From Epiperipatus broadwayi (lineage: Eukaryota > Onychophora > Udeonychophora > Euonychophora > Peripatidae): a DNA stretch of 64,000 bases. This document shows, piece after piece, positions 12,387-25,399 of the stretch. The position numbers were made by a program, and so were the translations under genes. The stretch spans positions 5,253,128 to 5,317,127 of the forward strand of contig JAQFVV010006273.1 in NCBI GenBank assembly GCA_028023455.1, read 5' to 3'. Under the pieces are notes generated by a model that was not told the origin of the DNA, ran no database searches, and saw only the letters and a program-made list of their open reading frames with translations. The first letter of the stretch is position 1. The number at the start of each line of letters is the position of its first letter.

Positions 12387-13950
12387 AGAGATGCTCTGCA
12401 AAAGGGAATAGCAGTCTTTGCCAGATTACTGTCCCAGTCAGAGCATAAGAAAATCAATAGCATAGGAAATACTCTACGTCCATTGACAACGTGATGGCTA
12501 CATCTTGGGCTATATATTTAGGTGGGTATTATGCCCTGTATGCTAATGTGGTGCAAGAAAATGAGTATCCAATATACCTACTCAGATTACATTGGCATAA
12601 AACATCCATACATCTATCCACCAGCACTGATCTAACTGCAAAACAATAAGCCCAAAATTAACACACTTAAACTAACAATCTTATGAATTTATGCAGCCAT
12701 TTATGCCTATTTTAAATTATTAATTTGAAAGAAATTACAAGAATGGAAATGATAATATTAGCAAACATATTAAAAGAAAATATAACAAATAATTTAAGTT
12801 TTTAGTTAGATAAAAGATTTATTTTAAAATTAAATGATGTTTAAACTTACTACTTGAAAAAATTTGTATTATGTAATTAATGTTCATCTTTCATTTAAAA
12901 GAAAAGTTTATACTTTCCAATGCTGTAGGTAAAGTCCGTCTTTGCAGTCCTTGGCACAATTCAAGGTTCTTTCCATTTTATATTGTTCTAGGTGGATACA
13001 AGTTTGTTGCTAGCTAGTTTCTGGGAACCATCATTCTCTGGAGACTGCAACAGCTGCCACAAACATGAAAACATAAATTATTGCAGACCCTTACATTTTG
13101 GAGATCTGCATACACATACAAATATATTTAAATAACATGCAATCAGCAAGAGCAATCTAAATCTAATCTCAACTTTAAAGTTTTCTTTTTATATCTTTGT
13201 GAATTCTTATCATCAAATTCCAGGATCAGTCTTGCCTGGCTTGACTAATCTCTGTGGAAAATGCATTTATTTTCCTCATTATTGGTCAGCTTTTTTTAGA
13301 GTGGGAACTGAAAATATTATCATTAGTATTTTTTAAATTTATTTCTTATCTGGCTTTATGCCCAAGAGCCTGTTTGCTATTATGTCAGTATAGAAAATCA
13401 TTTCCATTCTAAGATTAAAAATAACTAATTAACAACTTTTTTTAAAATTCTTTTATATCAAAACCATCTTGTTTTTTAGATTTTAAACTTTAAAGAATTA
13501 TATAAATAGTTTGCCATCTGTGCATTATATATATTAATTTAAATAAAAGTATTAAATTCTCTTTATATATATATATATATTTCTACTTGAGAGCGATTTT
13601 ATATTTTTTTTCATTTTTATTTGAAAGAAATGTAACTGCATATACTTCCTCATATTTCTTTACGAACTTATTAAATGATTCCAAAAAAATTAATGGAAGC
13701 ATTCCTAAAACTAATTCATCTTAGTTTTTTAAGAATTGCTTAATAGTAGTGTGTTTATATATAATTTTAAATTATAATAACAATGAATATGAAAATTACA
13801 ATAAGACCGAATTTATAATAAACATAAAACACATGGTATAGAAAACCTTATCAGATAATAATGGTATTTTATTTTATCAGATAAAGAAGCGCTGGTATAT
13901 ATAAAAATGTACTTAAAATAAATGTATAACTGTTGCATAATTTATTTGCA
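11230..13950. other. Noncoding stretch with one microsatellite
   Basis: No supported gene. Open frames at 11604-11834, 12135-12401 and 12288-12494 are short and unlike any family. The last two cross the CA/TA microsatellite. Confidence 0.5.
12352..12386. repeat. (CA)n(TA)n microsatellite
   Basis: CA units at 12352-12371 run directly into TA units at 12372-12386. Confidence 0.9.
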
Positions 13951-15565
13951 TATCATCATCATCAACCATTATCAATCCACTGCAGGATGAAGGTCTCTCC
14001 AAGTTCAATTCATCTTTTCCTATCTTTAGCTTCTCTTCTCCATATCACCCCTGCACACTTTCTTATTTCATCCACCCATCTAACATGTGGTCGCTTTCTG
14101 GGTCTTTTACAATCTCTTGGAATCCAATTTAAAATTTCAATTGTCCATCTGTTATCATCTCTTCTAACAATATGTCCAACCCAACTCCACTTCAGTCTTT
14201 TAATTTTTTCAATGAGGTCAGTAACATCTGTTTGTTCTCTTACCCACACATTGCATTTCTGATCCCTTCTTGTTACTCCCAACATGCATCTCTCCATACT
14301 TATTTGAGTGGTCTGAAGTCTCTGTATTGGTCTTTCATTAAGTGTCCAAGTCTCAGATTCATAAGTAAGAACTGGCAAAACACATTTATTAAAATTCTTC
14401 CTTTTCAAACACATAGGCATATTTCCTTTTAGTATCAAGTTACTTCTACCAAAAGCACTCCAACCAAAATTAATTCTATGATTAATTTCATCCATTATAT
14501 TTCCATCTATATTATAATCTGACCAAGGTATTTGTAACTGTTAACTTCTTCTAACTCATCATAATCAATCTTTATTTTCATATTTTGAGAAAATCTATTA
14601 AACATTTCTTTAGTCTTTTTAACATTTATCTTTAGTCCTACTTTTCTACTTTCATCTGATAACTCCTGCAACATTTCCTGTAGCTCTAAAGCATTATTTT
14701 CAAAAACAACTACATCATCTGCAAAATCTAAATGACTTAAATAATCTCCATTTACTTTCACTTCTTTAGCTTCCCATTTTAATCCACAAAATACTTCTTG
14801 CAGCACTGTTGTAAAAAGTTTTGGAGATATGGAGTCTCTCTGACTTACACCCTTTTCAATGTTGATTTTCCTACTATCATTATGTAATCTAATTGTTGCT
14901 GTTGCACTTTTATATTCTTTAAAATATGACAATATCCTGGATCTACACCTTGATGATCCAATGTCTTTATCACTGAAGAAATGTTTATAGAATCAAATGC
15001 TTTTTCATAATCTACAAATCTTAAGCATAATAGCAACTCATATTCATTTGTCCTTTCTATAATTTCTCTCAATACCTGGATATGATGTACTGTAATAAAA
15101 CCACTTTTAATTCCAGCTTGTTCTCTTGGTTGGTGGAAATCCAGTGTTTTCTGTAGATGAGTTGTAATTATCTTAGTAAAAATTTTGTATAAAACTGACA
15201 AAAGACTGATAGGTCTGTAATTTCTAATATATCTTCTTTATCACCTTTTTAAAATATTAATATTAATACTGCACTCTTCCAATCATCTGGTACATCTTTA
15301 TCATTTAGACATTTGGTATATAACTTTGCTAATTTTTTTTTATTTGTTCACCTGCTTCTTTTAATATATCAATTATAATTCCATCATTACCTGGAGCCTT
15401 CCCTTTCTTCATAATTTAATTGCATGTCTCACTTCCTCATTCAAAATTCTGGGCAATTCGGAAGATATAATAGGTATACGAGGCACTTGTTCTTTATTAC
15501 TATATAATTCTTGATAGAAGTCTTCTACACATTTCATGATGTCATCTCTCTTTTAAAAATTAATC
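13951..15565 (-). mobile_element. RTE-type non-LTR retrotransposon, 5'-truncated and decayed
   Basis: The minus strand carries RT fragments in several frames. From 5' to 3': FYQELYSN (about 15500), VDYEKAFDSI (RT block A, about 14995), HLDFADDVVVFEN (the catalytic FADD block, about 14730), then NSYKYLGQIII, RRDDNRW and RPHVRWVDEIRK near the C-terminus, the signature of RTE elements. The frames are 14845-15201, 14507-14932 and 14010-14495, broken by frameshifts and stops. The 3' end is a short (TGA)n run next to 13957-13970, typical of RTE tails. The 5' end stops in the early RT near an A/T run at 15595. Not functional. Confidence 0.9.
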
Positions 15566-17638
15566 ATATTTAAATAGAATCTAGCTATTATTACAAAAAA
15601 AAAAAAAAACATTTCTTTTTTAGTAATTACTATATAAATATTTTGTAAAAATAATGTGGAAAACAATTTTTTATTTTGCTTTTTGCTCACACCAATAAAA
15701 GAGAAACTTACAACTAGTCTTGCAATTGCCTAGCCATTAGAGGCATTGTTGACCTCTTTGTAATACTGTCTCAGTGGAATATTGATATCTTCAGATTTTT
15801 TTAAACTAAAAAAAAACAATATTTATTTTAATTTCATTTTCTATTATTAAATGATTTTATAACTGAAAAAATGCTGTAAAAGAATAAAAAAGGACTGAAA
15901 GTGGCTGCAGTACTTTCGAATATTTCATATCACATAGCTCATAATCTTTTAGATAAATAGTGAAAGGAGCTCTGAAAGAAGAGTGTTGGACACTCAAGTC
16001 GGCTATTTTTGAAAATATGAAGTAATGAAATATTGCATTTGCATTATGCCAAGGGCACAGGAAAATGTACTACTTTTGTTTATTTATAAAATAGTATATA
16101 ATGTGTCACCTTTATTTAATTTAATAAAAAATATATTGCTTTATTTTAAAATAATTCAGTGTTTTATTTTATTTGAGTTTCATGTTTATGAGAGTTTAGT
16201 TTGATAGATATATGTTAACGGTTAAATGGATGTGACAAAAGATTTCTAAGTTTTAAATAGTTTAAAGTTTATTATTAATTAATAGGCATTATATATATAA
16301 AAAAGCTAATACACATATTTTTTTGCAGTAATTTATAAAATATTTTTTTTTCTTACTTAAAAAATTTATTGAAGTATCCATATCTAGTGGAAATTAAAGT
16401 TATAGGAATATATAACGTTTATAAAGGACAAAGTTGTTTTTGTTTTTTTTTTAATTTAAACCTGAATCACAGAATAGCTGAAGATTTGTTCAAGAATAAT
16501 TAAATTAGCTTTACATTATTATTTTTTTGATTTTAAAAGAGTGAGGCTGATAGTGCTGTATTTTATATTGTATTTAAATATTTTATTTTAATTTTTATTA
16601 TGAGTAAATATATATAAAGATATTGTAATTAAGTATCTTTATTAAGATTATTTAAAAGCATTGATTATTACTATTTGTGAGTTACTTAATCCCAAATTAC
16701 ATTTATATTGGTCACTCAATGGGCGAATTTATCCACAAAGCGCATGTGCATTAGCTTAATGCTGATTATTATTACAGTTTAAAAACATCGCGCTATATAA
16801 AATAAATGTCTTTTTTTACATTAATGGTTTAATAATTTTTGATTCCTCTTATTTATTTTTCGAAGTGTTATTAGGTCTTCAGTGTATCATCTACAGCTTT
16901 AAAATATTTTATTTGCTGCTACTTTGATAAAATAATGGAAATGATTTTTTTAAAAGAACTTTCTTCTGCCCTTAACACTCTTTTAATTGCCATTATGATA
17001 GGTCTATCCCATACCAAATATGGCAATTTTCTATTAAACACAATTAATATTAACCACTCGATGTTAAAATGTGAATGTTTTAGTAATTTAATTATAATAA
17101 TATAAACTTTGTCAAGACCGACATACACACAAGACAGAATTATATATATATTTAAAGATGCTTACCAGTTAAAACAATATATGCATTAAAAAATAAATGC
17201 ACTATAAAAATTTATTAAAATATTAAATTAATTTCATTATTTACAGTGTCTGCTGTTTGTTTATTAGATATATTGAACAATAAACTAAAGTGAAATTCTT
17301 TTTTTAGAATAAGTATTAAAAATATGATAAAAAATAAAAAATATGTAAACTAAATACTAAACAATTTCTTATTGATATAGATTTTTTAATTTTAAATATT
17401 GATAAACCCTTTTGCTTTTTATCAAATCTCTAAAAACAATTGCTAAAGATTATGCATCCTATAACTTAATAAAGAGTAGATTGATTCTAGTCAAAATTTC
17501 AGACTGGTCATAAAAAACTTTTATATAATTGTTTTGCAAACAATAGCTAAAGCATGCTAGTTTAGCCTAGAGTTTGCATTTGTTTATGATCAGACTCATT
17601 CACAATTAAAAATCTTTGATTTCAAGTATACAAGAGTA
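15566..17638. other. AT-rich DNA; repeat relative at 16716-16822
   Basis: No supported gene. The block at 16716-16822 is a diverged relative of the 1338 and 1662 repeats. A 69-codon minus frame (16919-17128) looks random. Confidence 0.5.
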
Positions 17639-18120
17639 TTTTTTTTTAAATATTTTATTTAAACATGTGTACACCAAAAAGGTTTACATTGTATTTAAAG
17701 CACACAGACTAAAAAAAAAAGGAACACATACAGCACAGTCCTGAATATACTGATCAACAATCTTTAATCAGTGATAAGTCCATCAGTAAGATGCTATGTA
17801 TCTGTTTAGTCATTTAGTTTCTTGATAGGTGCATTACATCCTAAAGCGACATCTAATTTAAAAGAGTTCAGTATTCTGAAAGATGGAGAAGAGATTAAAT
17901 AGACTTTCTGAGTGGCTAAGATAAAATCAGGCAAAAAACAAGGCCCTGAATTTTGGGGATACAGTTCATCTATGGTTGTGATGAGAGTTATCAGTGCCTG
18001 TAGCTCACTACTTGTGCAATTTTGTTTGATGTGACATAGGTTGTCCCATTTCTCATTGAAGTATGATTCCATTTTTGGCCTTTTGGAGACATAATCCCGA
18101 TGCAGGTTAACATTTTAAAT
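17639..18120 (-). pseudogene. Possible 5'-truncated processed retrocopy or lost terminal exon
   Basis: On the minus strand a frame is open from 18114 to the TAA at 17806-17808 (102 codons), with normal-looking composition: RPKMESYFNEKWDNLCHI, then SSELQALITLITTIDELYP. A 3'-UTR-like stretch follows, then AATAAA (17654-17659) and an A-run (17639-17647), the layout of a polyadenylated transcript. An acceptor-like sequence (TTCTTTCAAG) ends at 18121, but entering there would meet an in-frame TAA at 18115-18117. A retrocopy truncated at 5' therefore fits better than a live exon. Family not recognised. Confidence 0.4.
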
Positions 18121-20168
18121 CTTGAAAGAATTAAAAAATTATTATTAATAAAAGAAATAATTGACTTGTTTTAATAAAGCAGAAATTCAAATAAAGAGAA
18201 CTAAATATTATATTAAAATTTTATATTTTTCAGAAAACTTGCTATAAATGGTCATATAATTTGTTGTTGAAACTGTTATATAAATTGTTTTTAGTATATC
18301 AAAAACGACATAAATGTCTACAATCAGAAAATGATTTTATCTTCTTTGTATATTATTATTTCAATGCCTTCAGTTTTCTTGTAAGTAGAGGAGCTTCTGT
18401 TTTCAAAATTTTCACATTCATTTTATTTATTGTACTACACATAGTGATATCATAAGTTTTCTTTTAATCTGATTATTAATAATGCAATCACTGTCAGATT
18501 ACTAATGAAGATCATTTTTGTGAGCCAAAGAGCAGACTGATCACAGTATTTTATCCAGACAGTTTTTATTGTTTTATAATTAATCTCACATATGAAGCAC
18601 ATTCATCTATGGATTCCATAGCCTGAGTAAATTTACCATTCAATCTCCTAATATATAGATAAATATATAATCACTGAAGTGTCAAAGTTTCTCCAGGTTT
18701 CCTAAAAGAAACTGTGAGAAGAAAATAATCATCATCAAGATTTTTAATTCACTGTTGATAAAAGTTGAAATAGTTTATATCTAAAATTAACTGGATACCA
18801 TTTTCCAAACAGTAATTGATGTAGTTGAAAAGATTACATTATGATTGGTTCATTGTAATAAATTTTTTTTAAGAATGTTCAGAAATTTTCAAGGTTTTGG
18901 ACTACAGAAAACTGTACCATTTTATATTTGCTTTACCAACAAATTATTCTAATGTTTTATTCTACATTACGGTTATAAATAATGTAAAAAAATTAAATAC
19001 ACAAAGCTTCTCTAGAAAGTTTTATCTGCTTTCAAATCTCCAGTAACTAAGATGCAAGTTAGTATATAATCACTACCCTTCTTTAAAATATATATATATT
19101 GTAATGGTACGATATTGAGGTGACCCTGGGGTGATGTAAAATTATCATCATCAACTCCAAGTCAATACAAAATTTAAATTAAATATAACAAGAAATCAAT
19201 GCAGAACTAATTATAAGATTTACTCAGCAATAGAGACAAGTAATAATCATCATCATCATCATGGATGATCAACAATAAAAATAAATAAACAGCCAATTTG
19301 TGACTGGATTTAAAATGAGTCTACTATAGATCAGGCTAATTATTTAATTCATACCAAACTTAAGACAGCAATACAGCATAATAATTTGGATACACAAACG
19401 TAAGTACTCATCCATCAGAATGTAGCAAAAAAAATGTGAATAATACTGTGATACTAAAATATCCTGATCATCATCTATGCACTGTCCAACTTATACATAT
19501 TATATACTGGCCAACTATAAACTTAATTTCTAAATAAATAATTACAATGAAATGTAGTGCGTGAACTTTAAAAGATATTTTCTTTGGACCATCCAGCATT
19601 AGAGAAATAATAAAATCATCATCAACTGTATGTTCATAACACTAAATATAAATCCCTTTTATTTAACTAGACTGTTACACACAAATCCAGCTCAGTAAGC
19701 AAAAGGTCTATAATTGTTACTGTGAGCAAGACATATAATCATAACATGTAATGTTTTAAATCTATTCTAAAATTAATTAAATTCACTGGAATAACTTTAA
19801 CAATGAAATATAAACTTATTAATTAGAAATAATAAAATGAAATTAAGATCTGCTGTTCATGCTACAAATATAAATTTGGCATGCTGATTTTGATTAATAC
19901 AAAAAGAAATAAGCTATCACATCGTAATTTACAAACACATCTATATATAAATAATAAGATATGCTGTATAATAATTTAAAAATTAACATATTCAAATTGT
20001 CATAGATTGATAAAAAAAATTATTTTTAAAATACATAATAAATAATTTAACATTTTTCAGACATTTTTAAATGTTTACATGACACATATCTATATAAATA
20101 AGCACAGATGTGCTGCATAAAATTTTCTATCCATTTTTAGGGTACATAAATAATAATCAATTTAATAA
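18121..20168. other. AT-rich DNA without recognised features
   Basis: Short ATC runs near 19247-19262 and a 64-codon frame at 18261-18455 are the only structure, and neither supports a gene. Confidence 0.5.
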
Positions 20169-20341
20169 GGCCACAAGCCAGAAACTTGTCTGGGGATATC
20201 AGATGAGTAGGCATTAGATGGGGATTTTATGCACAAGCCTTCTGGTATCCAGGGGTTGGCACTGAGTGGCAATACTGTATGGAGAGTTTTGCCTGTTTTA
20301 ATAACAGTTATGTGCTAGCATAAGAAATAGTGATCATGTGA
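20169..20341 (+). repeat. PLE-terminal-like repeat, copy a (starts inside the ribozyme)
   Basis: Matches copy c at 20812-20987 almost to its end (ATGGAGAGTTTTG.CTGTTTTAATAACA, CTAGCATAAGAAATAGTGATCATG). It begins at GGCCACAAGCCAGAAAC, so it keeps stem II, the GAAA box and the cleavage side of a hammerhead but lacks CUGAUGA. Confidence 0.65.
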
Positions 20342-20617
20342 TATATATTTTCTTATAAATATAAGTCATTGGCTCCCTATTTTTAATTGTTAATAAGTTT
20401 TTTTTTTCTTTCCAAAAAAACATATATATATATAGATTATTTCTTTGACAGTCTTTCATAAAAGTTTTTTTTCCCCAGGTTAATCTTAATTAATTGGGAA
20501 TGTCTTTAAAAATACTAATGCAAGTTCTTTGTTCAATATAGAAAGTTTTTTGGAATTTTTCTTTTTTAATAAAATTTACTGGAAATGTATCTCAGTTTTA
20601 GTCGAATAAAATTAAAA

Positions 20618-20987
20618 AAACAGGCAAAACTCTCCATATAGTAGTACCACTCAGTGCCAACCAGAGTAATCAATGGATTCCAGAAGACTTGTGCATAAAA
20701 CCCCTATTTAATGCCTACTTGTCCAATATCCCCAGACTAGTTTCTGGCTTGTGGCTCTCATCAGTGAGGAGCTTTGGATCTGAGAGCACTGCACCTCACT
20801 TACGAAAATCGCAAGCCAGAAACTAGTCTGGGGATATTGTATGAATAGGCACTAGATAGGGATTTTATGCACTAGCCTTCTGGCATCCATTGATTACTCT
20901 GGTTGGCACTAAGTGGCACTACTGCATGGAGAGTTTTGTCTGTTTTAATAACAATAATGTACTAGCATAAGAAATAGTGATCATGCG
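20618..20987. repeat. Inverted pair of PLE-terminal-like repeats, copies b and c
   Basis: Copy b (20618-20752) is the reverse complement of copy c (20812-20946), at roughly 90% by eye, with a 60-bp spacer. Both contain CCAGACTAGTTTCTGGCTTG or its complement. Copy b carries an intact hammerhead core, while copy c has lost the CUGAUGA box. Confidence 0.7.
20730..20769 (-). ncRNA. Hammerhead ribozyme, type I, conserved core intact
   Basis: Minus strand, in order: stem I CCUCA, CUGAUGA, 13-nt stem II region (GAGC-CACAA-GCCA), GAAA, minimal stem III A-C(UA)G-U, cleavage C, stem I UGGGG. All invariant core positions are present. Stem I extends to six pairs with U-A and one G-U. Stem II is weak: only GC/GC pairs, because GAGC replaces an expected UGGC. 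Copy a at 20169 reads (A)GGC there, which supports the ancestral pairing. A stem III this short usually needs dimers to cleave well. Confidence 0.6.
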
Positions 20988-21106
20988 TTGAATAAAGTTT
21001 TTTACTTTTTAAAAAAAAAATACTTTAAAAATTACAATTGTCATTTTCAATAAATTATTTAAAATAATATTCTCAATGAATGTATGGAAACCATTAATCA
21101 ATTAAT

Positions 21107-21400
21107 TAGAAAAAAGGGGAAAAATCAGGAAGGACCACATTGATAAGTATATCAATACTCAATGAATCTAAGGGTCCAAACTTGATTGCCATGCTAGTAC
21201 TGACACTGGTCAGGACAGCAATACCTTATGAAGAGAGAAGAAATAATGCTTCTCAAAATGTTCTACATATACTAACCTATGTGTTATTATTAACAGTTGA
21301 ATGTATTTGGAATATTTAAGTAAAGTTAAATTTTTCTAAAGACATTCAATACCCATATTAGATTATGGAAATAGTCCAACATATAAATACATGAAAAATT
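21107..21400 (+). mobile_element. 3' tail of a Penelope-like element
   Basis: Aligns with the tail of the 32-kb PLE (33025-33360). Shared stretches include ACTAACCT.TGT, AACAGTTGAATGTATTTG.AATATTTAA.TAAAGTTAA, ACATTCAATAC.CATATTAGAT and AATAGTCCAACATATAAATAC. No coding part precedes it here. Confidence 0.65.
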
Positions 21401-21573
21401 CATCATCACAAACCCAATATGATATCAAACTTTAGAGATTGTGAAAAATTATGTCTAAAGCTGTCCAAATTAGAAAATCATTTAACTTTCTTATGTAAAT
21501 GCAAATGCAACTAAAATGTCCGATTCACTCTTAAAGAGCTGAAAAAATTACTCTGAGTAACAATAAGAAGACA

Positions 21574-22170
21574 GTGAATAAGGAAGTAAAAGAAAGAATA
21601 AATGCTCAAAGATTTTCTAAGTATCAAATCTTGCATTTCATTAATAATGTAGAATGTTTTTTAAAAATTAAACTTACTGATGAAGACACAATAGTTTCTC
21701 AAGTAATAAGAAAATCATATTCTACATTACTCAGGGTGTACATTAGCATTTCATGCCCTCAGGCTGGATGCAGTGCCACATACTTTGGAGATACCAAGGC
21801 TACTGAATATAATAGAGCTGCTCAGCACATGTATACATACAGTAGAGCAAAAAAAAATAACGATAACATCTCAATATTTTTTAAACATGAGAAGCAGGCT
21901 AGTTATGTGTTCGAGCCCTCCAACCCTAAAGTGGCATGCATTGAAGCTAACAATTGTAAAAGGAAGTTTAAAGAGGCATATTTTATCATCAATGATAACA
22001 ACATGATCAATAGACACTACACATGTTTTGCTATTTCAAGAAAATGGACAAATTTATTTACATACACATTTACATACATTATCATTTTTCAATATCACAG
22101 CAATGATTTGAAAATCTATTTTGGCCATGAATATGAGGGACAAAACCTCAAAAGTACTAGGCCTGATTAA
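21574..22170 (+). mobile_element. PLE C-terminal fragment with GIY-YIG-like endonuclease region
   Basis: A 198-codon open frame, long for this DNA. Residues near 55-75 read VYISISCPQAGCSATYFGDT. This resembles the GIY-YIG entry of Penelope-like elements: the first motif appears as VYI, and YIG appears as YFG. Further on come FFKHEKQASYVF and KRKFKEAYFIINDNNMINR, matching the usual H.......F and R..KEA.FI......N spacing. The catalytic Arg after YIG and other positions look changed. The N-terminal RT is absent. It differs from the 32-kb PLE, so it is probably a second PLE lineage. Confidence 0.6.
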
Positions 22171-22195
22171 TTTACTTTGTTTTTATAAATTTATT

Positions 22196-22260
22196 TAAAT
22201 GCACATTGATTATGTAAGTAATATTTATTAAGGCTGTAACCATAAGAATATACGCATTTG
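22196..22260. repeat. Fragment of the 9.3-kb MITE-like family
   Basis: Matches about 9335-9400 in order: AA.GCACATT, TAAGTAATATTTA.TAAGGC, TAACC then AAGAATA. Diverged and short. Confidence 0.4.
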
Positions 22261-25135
22261 TTACCACTAATAGCTTCTTCACCCAGCGTATTAAAGTGCT
22301 CTTATATACTATTACATGGAAAAATAAAAGAATGCCAAAAGAACAAACTCACTAACCTACATGGACATATCAAAATCATAATGTACCAAGCAGTGTACCA
22401 GCTTTATCTGTTAAAAATCTCAGTTCTAAACATCTAACAGCTACTGAAATTTCTAATCTTGTAAGAGGGCTAAACTTTGACATAATATCTCTTTATTAAA
22501 TATAATAGCAGCCACCAAGGAAGTCACTCAAAAATGTCTTTAGAAAGTGCAGCAGAACTGTGCTGAAAAATAAAAAGACCACTTCACAACCAACAAAAAT
22601 TGAAGTCAAATATAACCTATGGTGAGAGATAAGTAATTAAGTCTTCCAAGTAAATAAATCTATAATTAGGATATAATGGATTGTAACTAATTGTGACAAC
22701 AAAATACAAGAACTTTTCACAGCAAACCAATCCAGGAATGAGGCAAAAAATCTGATATCAAGTACAGAAAAAAAGTAGAAAGCATCATAGGTACTTCAGT
22801 GATTAAAAAAAAGAAGTAAAATAACATCATATTTCAGCATCATGTTCCTTTAAGACCTATTGTTAGTTTTAGAAATGCACTGTGAGGGTAGCTTAAAATT
22901 GCACCCACACATACCTTAGCCATCTGAAATATAGGATTGTGTTTAGTTAGGATTTTAACAAAAAGTAAATAATAAGTTTTGCTAAAACACTCTTTTAAAA
23001 TATAAATAATTAGAACAATGTACTAATGCTGTATTAAATAATGGGAATAGTAGGTCATTTAACATTAAATCATATATATATATATATTTGTAATAAAGTC
23101 AATTCCAGTGTTTAAACAAGTAAATATAAACATTAGAAAAATTCATACAAACTTATATATAAATACTAACAATTGTATTGTGTTGAAGGTCTTGTATGTC
23201 TCTAATAAATGAAAACAATGACTTAAAATGATGATGAAACTGCCATAGCAGCAGACGGGTATTGTACTAAGCAACCAAATATAAGAAAGGGTTAATAGTA
23301 ATATGCATTATTATTATTTTTTTAAAAGTGAATCGATAATCGCAATATTTATATAATACAATAATAGGCAAGCACTGCAAGTAACCAACAGAAACGACAT
23401 GTATGTGAAAAGAAAAACAATTATGACTCTTTCTTCTTTAAATTGTGCATTTTCTATGGAAAGCCAACTCTGTTGAAACTGATATTTTTGAATACTTTAC
23501 AAAATGGACACTGTTTGAATATGCATTGTTACAAATGTCATTTTTTTCCATTTGAAAAATTAAAAAAGCAAACGATAATTTTTCATATAAACTAAATAAT
23601 CAAATAAATTACTAATAGCTTATAAATTTAGAAAAATGTTATGATTTTTTTTAAAGCAAAGAAAAGAAATTAGAACAATTTATTTGGATAAAAATTTAAT
23701 AATGGAAATATATTATACAGCTAGTATCGCAAATAATAAATAACTGTATTTTATAGTATATATAATATTTTTTTAAACTGTGAACCATATATATAAACCT
23801 GTGTATATATTGCAGTAATATGATATACTTTGGCTAGGCAATTGATTGTCATTGGGTGAAGCATTTGTCTTTATAACCATGAAAAATTAAAAACCACCTG
23901 TCGACATTGAAGTGCCTGATAAGTTTGATCTATGCATGATGAAAATCTAAGTGAGGAATGGAACAAAATCACACATTACCAATATAAATATGCCCAGAAT
24001 ATGCCATTCAGAAGCAATAATGAGCCATCAACATTTATAGTGAGAAAAGTGTGTAAATTGTAAAAACTATAATGTGAGAATTTGTGAAAATTTGTGCCTG
24101 ATCATCAATTCATGAAATAATATTGTAAATGTCATGATTTTTCTTTTACATAGGTATCTTTTTTTTATTATTGTCCCAGACTTATATCTCAGGAATGTAA
24201 ATCATCAAGTTCAACAGTTTGGAACAGTCCAATTTAAGAAAATGTGAAAAGAGCAGGGCGAAAAGGTTGAGAAGTCCGAATTAGTTTTTTTTTTTAAATA
24301 AAATTTAGGTAAATTTTCTTTCCTGCAATGCTTGATTTTTCATTCACGGCTATGAAATTGAGTAATAAAAAGGTAAGAACGTTTCACTTTTAAATTAAAA
24401 CTAATGCCACATGACATGACAATTAATATTATTTGTTATATGTTTGACTAATAATATTTCTTAGATATTTTCATTGTGTGCATGACTAACCTTTGAATTA
24501 ATATAGTTTCCTATTTACTTTGCTATTGTATTTTTTTCATGATATATATGCAAGAGGTGTATTTCAGATCAACCAACTTCTATACCTGAAACTACATACT
24601 GTACCTAGAGTTGCAATTACATTTCCAATTAAGTAATTTAGTGATTTCATTTTAATCCAATAAAGTTTTTTATTATTTTTGGATATGGAAATGTCTATAT
24701 TATATGTATCTATCATGGAAAATAGGGGATAGGTATTTTTTAATTGCTTAAGTAATAATGTGATAGATACTCATCATAAACTTTGAAGTTGCAAGTATAT
24801 GTGAATGTATCCAAATAATTTTCTTTTTACTTGTAAATAATTTTGAATTTTTTTACACTGCTTGACAATTTGTTCAATGTTTTTATATATTTTGTTTTGT
24901 AAATAAATATTGTGAAATTTTTTTTAATTGATAAAGTCTCTCTAGTTTATTGATCCAGCATTTGCATTCAATCCTAAAGCCAATATTGCACCTAAAGCCA
25001 ATATTTTATCCATGCACACACATACATTATTATTTTATAAGCATGATAGATAAATTTCAAATCAAGATCATTTCTTACTGATAAATAAGGTGAGCTAATT
25101 TAGTTATTGATTATAAATCTGCATAGGTACATCCA
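22261..25135. other. AT-rich DNA without recognised features
   Basis: No supported gene, RNA or clear repeat, apart from short AT runs. Confidence 0.5.
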
Positions 25136-25397
25136 TGTTAAGAGAGTTGAATGGGAATTCTTTCTGAGTTTGAATACTGGGGCATTGGATCTGAAAGAGA
25201 GTGGTGCGATATGGATGAACTGACCCAAAAGGCATCTAGATTTAATAAATGAGCCTTGAGCTAGTCTATTGAATATGGGATGTGATCACAGGTCATATAT
25301 TTCATCGCATCATCTCCAGCATCCTACATGAAGACCCTAGGTCTGATTGTAGTCAGATGTGACCTTCTCTTTCTACATCATTGACCAGACAATTACA
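25136..25397 (+). mobile_element. Putative 5' LTR of a Gypsy-like element
   Basis: A 262-bp TG...CA segment (TGTTAAGAGAGTTGAATGGG to AATTACA) with AATAAA at 25244-25249 and higher GC than its flanks. Its 3' end abuts a primer-binding-site-like sequence, and a gag-like remnant follows on the same strand. No 3' LTR was found, so the borders rest on the TG/CA ends and the binding site only. Confidence 0.45.
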
Positions 25398-25399
25398 TC

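Noticed and set aside
12135-12494. Overlapping 88- and 68-codon frames
   Set aside because: Both cross a CA/TA microsatellite and show no family resemblance.
18115-18122. Splice acceptor TTCTTTCAAG| opening a live terminal exon
   Set aside because: The protein-like frame has a TAA two codons inside that border. Kept only as a retrocopy or pseudogene.
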